From Paenibacillus thermotolerans (GTDB lineage: Bacteria; Bacillota; Bacilli; Paenibacillales; YIM-B00363), in assembly GCF_028745515.1 (NCBI RefSeq), contig NZ_JAQZSG010000007.1, positions 62,001 through 126,000 on the forward strand: a DNA stretch of 64,000 nucleotides. The letters run 5' to 3'. The notes under the pieces are model-generated. The model was given only the letters and a program-made list of their open reading frames with translations, was not told where the DNA came from and made no database searches. Of this stretch, positions 43,615 through 53,624 are shown piece after piece; positions within the stretch are counted from its first letter, which is position 1, and each line of letters begins with the position of its first letter. Both the position numbers and the translations under genes were made by a program.

Positions 43615-46600
43615 ATGGCAAAATTGGCGATGGAGCTTCCAGCCGGAACCGTGAGCCGGAACATGCGGCTTAAAAGAATAGTCGTTACTGCGGCTGTTGT
43701 CGTCGTTTTGATCACGGCGTTTATCGTTATGAATCGACCCGCCCCCCGCGGGGTTCAGTTTGCGGGTCCGGAAAGCACCGACGTGTTACACGAACCGGTT
43801 GTACAGCTAGATTATGTGCTTAATCCCGAGGTGCCGTACGGAAGAATGCTGAATTCGTACCTGGAGCAGGGGATCGCCGATTATGCAGGCGAGAATATCG
43901 TCCTTAGCGCCCGGCAAGCCTCCGGTTTCGGAGGCGATGCCGAGCTTCGCGAAACAGCGGGAAAACAGGCGGTCGTCACCGACGGCGAAGGCGATTGGGC
44001 GGAGTGGACGTTCGAGGTTCCGGAATCGGCTCTGTACCGGATCGACATCGAATATTACCCGGTTGCAGGCAAAACGTCGGGCATCGAACGCCAGTTTCTG
44101 ATCGACGGAGGCGCCCCGTTTCAAGAAGCGTCCCGCATTGCATTCCACCGGTATTGGCGCGACGGCCGCGAGCTGTTATTCGACGACGAGGGCAATCAAA
44201 TTCGACCTCCGCAGGAAGAAATATTCGAATGGCGGGTAAAAGCGGTCGAGGAGCCCGAACAATTTTACAGCGAGCCTTACCGATTTTATTTGGAAAAAGG
44301 AACGCATACGTTCCGCCTCGTTGATTTGCGGGAACCGATGGCCGTCGGCTCAATCATAATCCGCAAACCGCAAGCGCTTCCAGCGTACGAGGAGAAAGCG
44401 GCGGAATACAAGGCGAACGGTTATAAACCGGCACAGGTGGAGACGATCAAGCTGCAAGCGGAAACGCCGCTCGAGGTATCGGAGCCGTCGCTGCGCGCAT
44501 TGTGGAACGACGATCCGAACACCGAGCCGAAAGCGGTGCTGCTGACCAGATACAACGCCTTCAGCGGCAAATGGAACAGGGGAGGGCAAACGGCTGTCTG
44601 GGAATTCGAGGCGCCCGAGGACGGCTTGTACGAGATCGCTTTCCGCTATGCGACACCGGCGGCGAATCAAGTACCCCATCGTACGATTCGGATCGACGGC
44701 GACATTCCTTTCAAAGAGATGCAAGAGTATTCCTTCCCCTCCATTCGAGGCTGGCACCTCGAACCTTTGAAGCATGCCGACAACCGGCCTTTCCTGTTCT
44801 ACTTCACCAAAGGAAAACACGAAATCGCCTTGACCGGCGCGATCGGGCCAATCCGGGACCTAATCTATCAGATTGAAGTTATATTAGAGGATCTTAACAA
44901 TCTTAGCGCCGACGTGATGAAGATTACCGCTTCTTCGCGGGACCAGAACGGGAAAATTTCGTCGGACCGCAACCAGGATTGGAATTTGGAAAAGTACGTC
45001 CCGAATTTGATCGGGCGGCTGGAGACCGGCGCAGACAAGTTCCGCGACAGCTACGGCTACATCAAACGGGTTAACGGCGGCAAAATGCCTTCTTACGGTC
45101 AAACGCTGCAAACGGCGGTTTCCCTGCTGGAGGGGATGGCCCGCGACCCTCAGCAAATTCCGTATAAGCTGAACGAGCTGGCCAGCGTGCAGGGGGCTCT
45201 GGCCTCGATGCTGCAAAGCATGAAGGAGCAGCCCCTCTATGTGGATTATATCGTCATCGGCAAACCGGGCACGCAGTACCCGATGACCAACTCGGTGCTG
45301 ACCGAGCAGCTGGCCGCCACCTATCGGAAATTCATCGCTTCGTATACAAAGCCTAAAAGCACTGACCGGACGTTGGCGGCCGCCGATGATAAGGTGCTGA
45401 AGGTGTGGGTGGCGCGGGGGCGCGAATGGACGGACATCATTAAGATGCTTGTCATGGAAGACTTTACGCCGAAGACAGGCATCAAGGTCGACATCAATAC
45501 GATTCCGATGGGCTCGGAGCATTTGCTGCTGCTCGCCTACACCGGAGGCAAAGCTCCCGATGTGGCGTTAGGCGTCTCCCCAAGCGTTCCCGTCGACTTC
45601 TCGGTGCGGGGTGCGCTTACGGATTTGAATACGTTCCCGGATATCGAAGAGGTGCGGTCCCGCTTTGTGAAGGAAGCGCTGGTGCCGCTGGAGTTTGAAG
45701 ACGGGCTTTACGCCTTGCCGGAAACGCTCGATTTCAACCTTCTGTTTTACCGCGAGGACGTGATGAACCGAATCGGCGCAGAGCCGCCACAAACATGGCA
45801 GGACGTATACGAGCTTCTTCCGCTGCTGCAGGAGGAAGGGATGCAGTTTTATTATCCGGCCGGCTCTGGCGGATATACGCCGTTCCTATTCCAACACGGG
45901 GGAGATTTCTACAACGAGGACAAAACCGAATCCGCGCTGGACACCCCGGAAGCGCTGGCCGCCTTCAAGGAATGGGTCAATTTGTTCATCAATTATAAAA
46001 TTCCGCTGCAGGCAGACTTCTATCAACGATTCCGGACCGGGGAGATGCCGATCGGCATCGGCGGCTACGATTTCTATGTACGGCTTGCCACGGCGGCCCC
46101 CGAGCTGGGCGGCAGGTGGAAGATGGTTCCGCTCCCCGGCGTGAAACGCGAGGACGGCACGATCGACCGCAGCGCTTCGGGGGCAGGTGCGTCGCAGACA
46201 GCCGTCATCATGGGCTCCTCTCCTTATAAGGAAGAGGCATGGGAGTTTCTGAAGTGGTGGATGTCCGAAGACATTCAAATCCGTTACGGGCTGGAAGTGG
46301 AAAGCTTGGTCGGCGTCGGCTCCCGCTGGAACAGCGCGAACGTAGACGCGATGGAAGGAATGGCGTGGAGCCGAGAGCAGCTTGCGGCCATTAAGGAGCA
46401 GTGGAGCTGGCTTCGGGAGCAGCCTGTCATTCTTGGCGGTTACTACACGCAGCGCCATTTGCAGAACGCATGGAATAAAGCGGTGCTGCTCGGCGCGAAC
46501 GAACGCATCGCGCTGGAGGACGCCGTGAAGGAGATCAATAAAGAGCTGACCCGAAAGCGGGATGAGTACGACACGATGATGAAGGGATTAAGCGGACCAA

Positions 46601-46638
46601 TGAATGCAAATGCCGCGAAAGGAGGGGACTCGCCATGA
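43615..46638 (+). CDS. membrane-anchored sugar-binding protein fused to two beta-sandwich modules
   Basis: A 1007-residue protein with one N-terminal membrane segment (about residues 22-42) and no lipobox. Two similar beta-sandwich modules follow (about 85-250 and 290-425), each with WxFExP...LYxI and RxxxIDGxxPF. A helical linker (about 430-575) leads to a complete extracellular solute-binding domain (about 590-990, with ALPETLDFNLLFYREDV and GIGGYDFYVRLA). It presumably grips a long glycan near the permeases that follow; its stop overlaps the next start (ATGA). Such a size and anchor are far from the usual 430-550-residue lipoprotein. Confidence 0.88.
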   Translation: MAKLAMELPAGTVSRNMRLKRIVVTAAVVVVLITAFIVMNRPAPRGVQFAGPESTDVLHEPVVQLDYVLNPEVPYGRMLNSYLEQGIADYAGENIVLSARQASGFGGDAELRETAGKQAVVTDGEGDWAEWTFEVPESALYRIDIEYYPVAGKTSGIERQFLIDGGAPFQEASRIAFHRYWRDGRELLFDDEGNQIRPPQEEIFEWRVKAVEEPEQFYSEPYRFYLEKGTHTFRLVDLREPMAVGSIIIRKPQALPAYEEKAAEYKANGYKPAQVETIKLQAETPLEVSEPSLRALWNDDPNTEPKAVLLTRYNAFSGKWNRGGQTAVWEFEAPEDGLYEIAFRYATPAANQVPHRTIRIDGDIPFKEMQEYSFPSIRGWHLEPLKHADNRPFLFYFTKGKHEIALTGAIGPIRDLIYQIEVILEDLNNLSADVMKITASSRDQNGKISSDRNQDWNLEKYVPNLIGRLETGADKFRDSYGYIKRVNGGKMPSYGQTLQTAVSLLEGMARDPQQIPYKLNELASVQGALASMLQSMKEQPLYVDYIVIGKPGTQYPMTNSVLTEQLAATYRKFIASYTKPKSTDRTLAAADDKVLKVWVARGREWTDIIKMLVMEDFTPKTGIKVDINTIPMGSEHLLLLAYTGGKAPDVALGVSPSVPVDFSVRGALTDLNTFPDIEEVRSRFVKEALVPLEFEDGLYALPETLDFNLLFYREDVMNRIGAEPPQTWQDVYELLPLLQEEGMQFYYPAGSGGYTPFLFQHGGDFYNEDKTESALDTPEALAAFKEWVNLFINYKIPLQADFYQRFRTGEMPIGIGGYDFYVRLATAAPELGGRWKMVPLPGVKREDGTIDRSASGAGASQTAVIMGSSPYKEEAWEFLKWWMSEDIQIRYGLEVESLVGVGSRWNSANVDAMEGMAWSREQLAAIKEQWSWLREQPVILGGYYTQRHLQNAWNKAVLLGANERIALEDAVKEINKELTRKRDEYDTMMKGLSGPMNANAAKGGDSP

Positions 46639-47549
46639 ACGTCGTACCGGTGAAGCGATGGATGAGCGAAGTTTGGAGATGGAGAGCTTCCTATCTCATG
46701 CTTGTCCCGTTCTTTGCGCTGTTCGCGCTGTTTATCGTTGTGCCGACGGTTGCTTCAGGGGTACTGAGCTTCACTTACTACAACATTTTGCAGCCGCCCG
46801 TTTGGACCGGATGGTCGAACTTCAGAACGCTGTTCGTGGATGACGAAATTTTTATCACTTCGCTTATGAATACGCTTTATTTCGCGCTGATTACCGGGCC
46901 GGTCGGGTACATTTTGGCGTTTCTGTTCGCCTGGCTCATCCATCAAATCCCGAAACGGATTCGGCCTTATTATACGACCGTTTTTTACGTTCCTTCCCTG
47001 ACCAGCGGCGTGGCGATGGCCGTCGTGTGGCTCGTCATCTTTGCGAACGACAGCTACGGCTATTTGAACAGCATTCTCATGCGGATGGGCTTCGTCAGCG
47101 AACCGATTCAATGGCTCCAGAACGTCGACCTCATCATGCCCGTCATCATCGTCATTTCGCTGTGGATGAGCTTGGGCACCGGATTCCTAGCCTTTCTTGC
47201 GGGCTTTGAGACGGTGAACGCCGAGCTGTACGATGCCGGTAAAGTCGACGGAATCCGCTCGCGCGTACAGGAGCTTTGGTATATTACGATTCCCGCGATG
47301 AAGCCGCAAATGCTGTTCGGCGCCGTCCTCGCCGTCGTCGGATCGTTCCGCGTCGGCGATATCAGCAAGGCGGTCGCCGGTTTTCCGAGTCCGCTGTACG
47401 CGGGGCACACGATCGTGCTGCATCTGCAGGATTACGCGATGATCCGATATGAAATGGGGTATGCCGCGGCCGTCTCGGTCGTGCTGTTTTTCCTCATCTT
47501 CGGCCTGGGCCGATTATGCTTTGCGGTGTTTTCATCCAAAGGAGAATAG
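46635..47549 (+). CDS. sugar ABC transporter permease, first set
   Basis: A 304-residue MalF-type permease with six membrane segments and an EAA-like loop, ELYDAGKVDGIRSRVQELWY (about residues 196-215). It starts in the ATGA overlap with the giant binding protein, so its translation is coupled to it. It pairs with the permease three bases downstream. No ATPase lies in the operon. Confidence 0.92.
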   Translation: MNVVPVKRWMSEVWRWRASYLMLVPFFALFALFIVVPTVASGVLSFTYYNILQPPVWTGWSNFRTLFVDDEIFITSLMNTLYFALITGPVGYILAFLFAWLIHQIPKRIRPYYTTVFYVPSLTSGVAMAVVWLVIFANDSYGYLNSILMRMGFVSEPIQWLQNVDLIMPVIIVISLWMSLGTGFLAFLAGFETVNAELYDAGKVDGIRSRVQELWYITIPAMKPQMLFGAVLAVVGSFRVGDISKAVAGFPSPLYAGHTIVLHLQDYAMIRYEMGYAAAVSVVLFFLIFGLGRLCFAVFSSKGE

Positions 47550-47552
47550 CCC

Positions 47553-48392
47553 ATGAGACGAATAGATGCCGGCCAATGGTTCGTGATTTTGTTTCTGACG
47601 CTGCTGGGCGCGTTCATGATGCTGCCGCTCGTTTTTTTGATCAGCACCGCGTTCAAGCCGATGGAGGAGCTGTTCGTGTATCCTCCGCGGTTTTTCGTGC
47701 AAAACCCGACGCTCGATAATTTCAGGGATTTGCTGCTCGCCATGAGCGGCGACCGGATTCCGCTCGTGCGCTACTTCTTTAACAGCGTCATCGTCAGCGG
47801 CGTCGTGGTCGCTCTTACCGTGCTGCTCGGCTCGCTTGCCTGCTTCCCGCTGGCCAAGCACAAATTTCCCGGCCGAAACTTGTTTTTCAGCCTGATCGTC
47901 GTCTCACTCATGTTCGCTCCGGAAGTAGTGGAAATTCCGCGGTATCTCGTCATCGTCAGCTTAGGGCTGATGGATACGTATCAGGCGCTCATTTTGCCGC
48001 AGCTGGCGTTTCCGATCGGATTGTTCCTGATGAAGCAGTTTTTGGAGCAGGTGCCCGACGAAATTTTCGAAGCGGCCAGAGTGGACGGCGCGGGGGAATG
48101 GCGGCAGCTGATTCAAATCGCTTTGCCGCTCATTCGCCCGGCTTGGGCGACTGTCGTCATCCTAAGCTTTACCGCGGTGTGGAACGACGCCGGTTCCTCC
48201 GCCTTGTTCACGCAGTCCGAACAAATGAAGACGCTGCCGTATTACTTGTCGACGGTAAACGGGCAAGGGGTGGCGCGCGCCGGGGCGAACGCCGCCGCGA
48301 CCTTCATCATGACGGTTCCGACCGTATTGATCTTCGTTCTGTTTCAGCGTCAGGTGCTTTCCACGATGGCGCATTCGGGAATCAAGTCTTAA
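47553..48392 (+). CDS. carbohydrate ABC transporter permease, first set
   Basis: A 279-residue MalG-type permease with six membrane segments and the EAA loop EAARVDGAGEWRQLIQIALP (about residues 173-192). It follows the partner permease after three bases with AAAGGAGAA as ribosome site. The two form the channel served by the membrane-anchored binding protein. Confidence 0.92.
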   Translation: MRRIDAGQWFVILFLTLLGAFMMLPLVFLISTAFKPMEELFVYPPRFFVQNPTLDNFRDLLLAMSGDRIPLVRYFFNSVIVSGVVVALTVLLGSLACFPLAKHKFPGRNLFFSLIVVSLMFAPEVVEIPRYLVIVSLGLMDTYQALILPQLAFPIGLFLMKQFLEQVPDEIFEAARVDGAGEWRQLIQIALPLIRPAWATVVILSFTAVWNDAGSSALFTQSEQMKTLPYYLSTVNGQGVARAGANAAATFIMTVPTVLIFVLFQRQVLSTMAHSGIKS

Positions 48393-48404
48393 GGAGGGCG
48401 CAGC

Positions 48405-50516
48405 ATGCCGCATGGTTTAATCAAATGTTCCGTTACGTCCCTCCTGGCCGCCATGCTGCTCATCGCGATCTCGGCAGCCGCCGGAGTAGTGCGGGCGGAG
48501 ACTCCATACCCGAACTACTATATCAGTCCTGACAATTATTACTTAAAAATACCGGCTCCTTACGTTCCTGACGGCTATATTTCCCTCGACAACGATGAAG
48601 CGGGAGGCTTCAAGAAGCCGCAGGACTTGTTCGTAGACCGCAATGATGCTTTGTACGTAGCGGACACGGAAAACAAGCGGGTCGTCAAGCTGGACGAAGA
48701 CGGCAACGTGCTGCTCATCGTCGGTGCGGGCGGCGAACAAGACGGGCCGGCTGCGCTCACCTCTCCGACCGGCGTCTTCGTCGATGAGGAGGGCGGCATC
48801 TATGTCACGGACAGCCTGAAGCAACGGATCGTGCAGTACGACGCCGAAGGAAGGTTTGTCCGAGAGATCGGGAAGCCGGCCTCGCCGCTGCTAGGCGACC
48901 AATTCAAATATCAGCCGGTCAAGGTGATCGTCGATTCGCGCAAATATTTTTACGTCGTAAACAGCGGCGACCATAAAGGGCTGCTGATGCTGGATCGGGA
49001 AGGCGGGTTTCGCGGCTATTTCGGCGGAAACCGGGTAGAGGCGACATGGTTCGATTCGTTGATCCGGTTTTTATACGACCAGAAGCAGCGCGCAGGCACC
49101 TATGTGAACTTGCCGTATTCCTTCAATAATGTCGCCCTCGCTCCGGACGGATACATTTACGCTACTACGACGGGCGCAGCCTCGAAGCAGATCCGGAAGT
49201 TCAATATGGTCGGAGGCGACATTTATCCGGATGCGGGCCGAAATTTTGCAGATCAATCGTTAAGCTGGAAGACGGATAAGACACAAAACTTCATCGATGC
49301 AACGATCGACGAGCAGGGAAATATGACGGTTCTGGACCAGACGTTCGGCCGCATGTACCAGTACGATGTAGACGGGCGTGCGTTGTTCGCCTTCGGCAGC
49401 AACGGACAGGGTGTAGGAAACACGCTGTCGGGGGTCGCCATTGAAGCGGACAGCCGCGGAAATTTATACGTGCTCGATGAGATGCTGAACATTGTCCTCA
49501 AGTTTCGCAAAACACAGTTCAGCAGCTTGGTTCATGAAGCCAATGAGCTGTATAGCGAAGGCAAGTATCGGGAGTCGTTCGAGCCTTGGCGGCAGGTGCG
49601 GGACTACAACAACTTCTACGAACTGGCGCTGCAGGCGATGGGACAAATCGAAATGCGTCGAGACGATTATGCGGATGCGCTCGGTTACTTTCGTGAAGCG
49701 TACGACAAAGGCGGGTACTCCGACGCGTTCTATGAATACCGCAGGCAGTATGTGAAGGAACGGTTCGATATGATAGCCTCAAGCGCGGTGGCCGTACTGA
49801 TTGTCGTTTATGTTTTTTTCAAGTATCGAAGGAAAATAGGCGGACGCTGGCGGGGGCGGATCCGAAAGTCGCGAATGATGAAGTCCGTCCTTCGGGCACT
49901 CGATGTCATCCGGTACGCTTATCGGGTCATGATGCACCCGTTCCTGGGTTACGAGGAGCTTCGTTACGAGGACAAAGGGAAATGGAGTCATGCGGCCGCG
50001 CTGATGGCGCTGTTCGTACTCGCGTTCACTTCGGATTATTGGCTCGTTAGCTTCTTATATGAACCTGTCCCTCCGCAATTTGTCAATTGGGAGCAGGTCA
50101 TCCTTCAGCCGCTGCTGATTTGGATCATCTGGAGCGTCACCAGCTTCGGCATCGCCACCATTACGGACGGCGAAGGCCGGTGGAGAGATGTGTTTATCGC
50201 TACCGCATACAACTTTACGCCGTTCATCTTTTTTTCGATACCGATCAATCTGCTGACCCACATCTTAACGTTCAAAGAGCAGCATTTCATTCAGTTGTTT
50301 GAAACGGTTCTGCTGCTATGGTCGGTCTTTCTATTCTATGTAAGCGTCAAGGAAACGCACAACTACGAAACGGGGAAAGCGATCGGAATAATGGGAGTCA
50401 CCGCCGTAAGCTGCGTCATTTTCGTACTGCTGTTCATGCTTGTCTTCGGCTTGGGGATGAATTTCGTCGACTTCGTGCGGGCGATTGCAAGGGAGGCTGC
50501 CTATGTCGGCTATTAA
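48405..50516 (+). CDS. NHL-propeller, TPR-like, YIP1-domain membrane protein
   Basis: The 703-residue protein begins with a signal peptide (cleavage near VVRA-ET). NHL-type propeller repeats follow (about 60-370, e.g. DLFVDRNDALYVADTENKRVV and GVFVDEEGGIYVTD), then a TPR-like helical patch (about 385-440, ALGYFREAYDKGGYSDAFYEY). A membrane segment (about 458-477) and a C-terminal YIP1 domain with several segments (about 525-700) complete it. The propeller is outside the cell. It could scaffold the import machine or sense its cargo; no enzyme residues are visible. It is wedged between the two transporter sets and overlaps the DUF5696 gene by 14 bases. Confidence 0.82.
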   Translation: MPHGLIKCSVTSLLAAMLLIAISAAAGVVRAETPYPNYYISPDNYYLKIPAPYVPDGYISLDNDEAGGFKKPQDLFVDRNDALYVADTENKRVVKLDEDGNVLLIVGAGGEQDGPAALTSPTGVFVDEEGGIYVTDSLKQRIVQYDAEGRFVREIGKPASPLLGDQFKYQPVKVIVDSRKYFYVVNSGDHKGLLMLDREGGFRGYFGGNRVEATWFDSLIRFLYDQKQRAGTYVNLPYSFNNVALAPDGYIYATTTGAASKQIRKFNMVGGDIYPDAGRNFADQSLSWKTDKTQNFIDATIDEQGNMTVLDQTFGRMYQYDVDGRALFAFGSNGQGVGNTLSGVAIEADSRGNLYVLDEMLNIVLKFRKTQFSSLVHEANELYSEGKYRESFEPWRQVRDYNNFYELALQAMGQIEMRRDDYADALGYFREAYDKGGYSDAFYEYRRQYVKERFDMIASSAVAVLIVVYVFFKYRRKIGGRWRGRIRKSRMMKSVLRALDVIRYAYRVMMHPFLGYEELRYEDKGKWSHAAALMALFVLAFTSDYWLVSFLYEPVPPQFVNWEQVILQPLLIWIIWSVTSFGIATITDGEGRWRDVFIATAYNFTPFIFFSIPINLLTHILTFKEQHFIQLFETVLLLWSVFLFYVSVKETHNYETGKAIGIMGVTAVSCVIFVLLFMLVFGLGMNFVDFVRAIAREAAYVGY

Positions 50517-52779
50517 TTTCCTGATCCGTAAACGGTTGTCTCGATTCGTCAAATGGATCGTCTTTCTGCTCTTTGCGATTTGGATCGTATGGTGGATCGT
50601 TCCCGATTCCGGAAATCAAATCGAGTTTACCGCCGATCCGTCTTCCTTTATTTCTGCGGAGCGGCCGGAAGGCGCCGAGCTTCCGATGGAGGAGGGGCTC
50701 AGAACGTATGCGTCGGACGGCCGTTACGAGCTTCAGGCCGACGTGAAAAACCAGGTGATTGCGATCAAAGACGCCGCCACAGGCCGCACCTGGTCGAGCG
50801 TCCCCGACACGGAAGGCCTTGAAGTCAGGCCGTTAATCGCGCGCAACATCCGTTCTCCGTTCGAGGTCGTTTATACGGCGGATTATACGAAGACGCAGTT
50901 AATCGGCGTGAACAATAAAGACACGTCATGGAAGGCGTACAAGATCAATAACGGCATTCAATTTCAATACGAGCTCAAGGAGCTGAAGCTTGGGTTTATC
51001 GTGGACTTTGTGCTGGAAGACGGCGGCTTTACGGTGCGGATTCCCGATGAAGGCATACGCGAAAGCGGCGACAGGAGCGCAATCGTATCGATCCGGGTGC
51101 TGCCGATGTTCGGAGCGGCGCGGCCAGGTGACGAAGGCTACATGGTCGTCCCGGACGGCAGCGGAGCATTGATCTACTTCAACCGGCTGCACAATCAAGC
51201 CGCCTACACGGAATATTCCAAGTGGATTTACGGGACGGATACGACCTTTGACACAATGAGCGGCGGCCGGCCGCAAGACGAAACGATCGCCGCCGCGGCG
51301 TTCGGGGTCGTCAAAGACGGGGGCGGTTTCGTAGAGACGATTGAGAAAGGGGCGGCGGACGCCAAGGTGACCGTCAACCCGCCGGGCATCCGCAACATTC
51401 CGTTCTTCCGAGGCGGCTTTGAGTTCGTGCTCCGCAAGCAGTTCGAAACCTCGTACGGCGAATCGCTCGAGAGCAACGTCATTCAGCAGATCGAGCGCGG
51501 CCGAATTCGGTCCGATCGGGTCGTTCGCTTCGACTTTGCCGAAGAAGCTGCAACGACCTACGCGGATTTGGCGGCGCTTGCCGGCAATCGCTTGCTTGAG
51601 CGCCCGTACGGCGCCGGCGGTTCGGCGCCTCCGCTAGTGCAAATATTTCTCGGCGCGGAGAGCAGAGGGGACAGCTATTCCAAGCGGATGGAGACGATGA
51701 CGACGTTCGCGGAAGCGCAAGCGATGATGGAGGAGCTGATGGAAAGCGGGATCGGCAGCTTCTCTGCTGAGCTGAAGGGCTGGTACAACGGCGGTTATTT
51801 CGGAAGCCTTCCTCGCCGATTTCCCGTGGAGGAAGCGTTCGGCGGCGAAAGCGGGCTAAAGAAGCTTCTGCAATGGACGGATGATCACGGAATTGCCGTC
51901 TCTTTGGAGGATAACTACTCGGATGTGTACCGCAAGGAGCGCGACGGGATTAAGCTGCGGACCGATACCGTAAGAAGGCCCGACGGACGCCAGTTTGTTT
52001 ATTATCCGTATTCGGCGGCAGGCTGGTATTACCGCAATTCGGCGTGGCACAAAGTAAGCCCGGTTGTGGCGGACCGCGATTATGTACGGCAAAGCTTCGA
52101 AAAGCTGAGCTCGCTCGGAGTCGCATCGATCAATTTGCGTTATGCGGGCGAAGCGTTATTGAGCGACTATAACGGCTCGCATCCGCTACGCCGCTGGGAG
52201 ACGCAGAACGTTTACGAGCGTTGGATCGACACCGCGAAGGAGAAGCTCGGCTCCGCAGGCGTCTATTACGGCAACGATTACGCGGTGCGGCATGCGGACC
52301 GGGTGCTCGATATTCCGCTCCGTTCGTCGCCCAATTACTTGCTCGATGAGCACGTCCCGTTCCTGCAAATGATGTACCACGGCAAAGTGCCTTATTACTC
52401 CTCCGCGTTAAATCGGAGCGACGACGCCCGATTGGAGCTGCTGAAGGCGATCGAGTACGGCGCGGTACCCGCTTTTGAGCTGACGTACCGGACGACGACC
52501 GCCCTTCGATATACGAATTACGATTTGTTGTTCAGCTCGCAGTACGACACTTGGCTTCCGGCCGTCAAAGAAGCTTACGAGGCGTGGAACGAGGCGCTGA
52601 AGCCGGTGGCGTCCCGGCGGATCACGGGGCATGAACGGCTTGCGGCCGGCGTGTTCCGAACGACGTATGAAGACGGCACGCACGTTTGGGTCAACTACAA
52701 CGATCATGCGGTGACGCAGCAGAGGATTCATCTTGAGCCGCTAGGCTATGCGGTGAGCAAGGGCGGTGACGGCGGGTGA
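50503..52779 (+). CDS. DUF5696 membrane-anchored protein, glycosidase-like layout
   Basis: A 758-residue protein with one N-terminal membrane anchor (about residues 12-30). A beta-sandwich (about 60-320, YELQADVKNQVIAIKDAATG onward, like a mutarotase-type domain) follows. A region with TIM-barrel-like spacing comes next (about 385-680: GWYNGGYFGSLP, ISLEDNYSDVY, INLRYAGEALLSDY, YGNDYAVRHADRVLDIP). A short beta tail ends it. This order resembles retaining glycosidases with a leading sandwich, but no catalytic pair is proven. ATG 50503 has GGGAGGC upstream. It sits outside the membrane beside YIP1 and importer genes, so a role in trimming or handing over glycans is likely. Confidence 0.8.
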   Translation: MSAINFLIRKRLSRFVKWIVFLLFAIWIVWWIVPDSGNQIEFTADPSSFISAERPEGAELPMEEGLRTYASDGRYELQADVKNQVIAIKDAATGRTWSSVPDTEGLEVRPLIARNIRSPFEVVYTADYTKTQLIGVNNKDTSWKAYKINNGIQFQYELKELKLGFIVDFVLEDGGFTVRIPDEGIRESGDRSAIVSIRVLPMFGAARPGDEGYMVVPDGSGALIYFNRLHNQAAYTEYSKWIYGTDTTFDTMSGGRPQDETIAAAAFGVVKDGGGFVETIEKGAADAKVTVNPPGIRNIPFFRGGFEFVLRKQFETSYGESLESNVIQQIERGRIRSDRVVRFDFAEEAATTYADLAALAGNRLLERPYGAGGSAPPLVQIFLGAESRGDSYSKRMETMTTFAEAQAMMEELMESGIGSFSAELKGWYNGGYFGSLPRRFPVEEAFGGESGLKKLLQWTDDHGIAVSLEDNYSDVYRKERDGIKLRTDTVRRPDGRQFVYYPYSAAGWYYRNSAWHKVSPVVADRDYVRQSFEKLSSLGVASINLRYAGEALLSDYNGSHPLRRWETQNVYERWIDTAKEKLGSAGVYYGNDYAVRHADRVLDIPLRSSPNYLLDEHVPFLQMMYHGKVPYYSSALNRSDDARLELLKAIEYGAVPAFELTYRTTTALRYTNYDLLFSSQYDTWLPAVKEAYEAWNEALKPVASRRITGHERLAAGVFRTTYEDGTHVWVNYNDHAVTQQRIHLEPLGYAVSKGGDGG

Positions 52780-53624
52780 AACGAAGAAGCTACAGTTTGG
52801 AGCGTCAAAAAGTCGTCGAGGGATACGCGTTCGTTTCGATTTGGATCATCGGTTTTCTAGCGTTCATGCTGTACCCGCTCTATGCGAGCATGAAGATCAG
52901 CCTAACGGAGGCTAAGGTCAATAACCTGCTGAACGGCACGTGGAATCAGTTCGCGCATTACAAAACGGCCATAGCCGATGTGAACTTTTTTCAAAAATAC
53001 AGCGATCAATTGGTCCGGTCGCTGATCGATGCGCCGCTCATCTCCGTGTTCTCGCTCATTGCGGCGGTTTTGATGAACGGGAATATTGCCGGCAAACGCT
53101 TCTGGAGAACGGTGTACTTCACGCCGATCATTATTAGCGGATTGATGATCAGCATTCTGAACTCCAACGGGGCTTCCGAATTTTCGCTTATTGATCAGTT
53201 CGGCGGGGCGGCATTTCTCATTGCCGACTTCGTCGGTGAGGAAACGTTCTCCAGAATGGGCGAGCTGCTGTGGAAAAGCTGCGTCGAAATACTCATATTT
53301 CTGGCCGGACTGCAATCGGTAAGCCGTTCCTTATACGAGGCCGCTCAGATCGACGGGGCCAGCCCTTGGGAATGCTTCTGGAAAATAACGCTGCCCTCGA
53401 TGGCGCCGATCGTTATTTTGACGATCATCTATGCATTGATCGATTCGTTCACGGATCCGGGCAATTTGATGCTGAATCTGATCAATGATTGGGGCTTGGG
53501 GAAGCTTCAATTCGGGGTCGCCGCGGCGGTCAGCTGGATTTATTTCTTATCCGTGCTGGCGATTGTTCTGGTCCTATTTGCAATAGGAAGGAGGCTATTA
53601 GGAAGTGATAAAGCCGGAAGCTAG
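52776..53624 (+). CDS. sugar ABC transporter permease, second set
   Basis: A 282-residue MalF-type permease with six membrane segments and the EAA loop YEAAQIDGASPWECFWKITLP (about residues 187-207). GTG start in a GTGA overlap with the DUF5696 gene. It pairs with the next gene, which it overlaps by 20 bases. The long external stretch before the EAA region (NSNGASEFSLIDQFGGAAFL) is typical of this subgroup. Confidence 0.92.
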   Translation: MKRRSYSLERQKVVEGYAFVSIWIIGFLAFMLYPLYASMKISLTEAKVNNLLNGTWNQFAHYKTAIADVNFFQKYSDQLVRSLIDAPLISVFSLIAAVLMNGNIAGKRFWRTVYFTPIIISGLMISILNSNGASEFSLIDQFGGAAFLIADFVGEETFSRMGELLWKSCVEILIFLAGLQSVSRSLYEAAQIDGASPWECFWKITLPSMAPIVILTIIYALIDSFTDPGNLMLNLINDWGLGKLQFGVAAAVSWIYFLSVLAIVLVLFAIGRRLLGSDKAGS

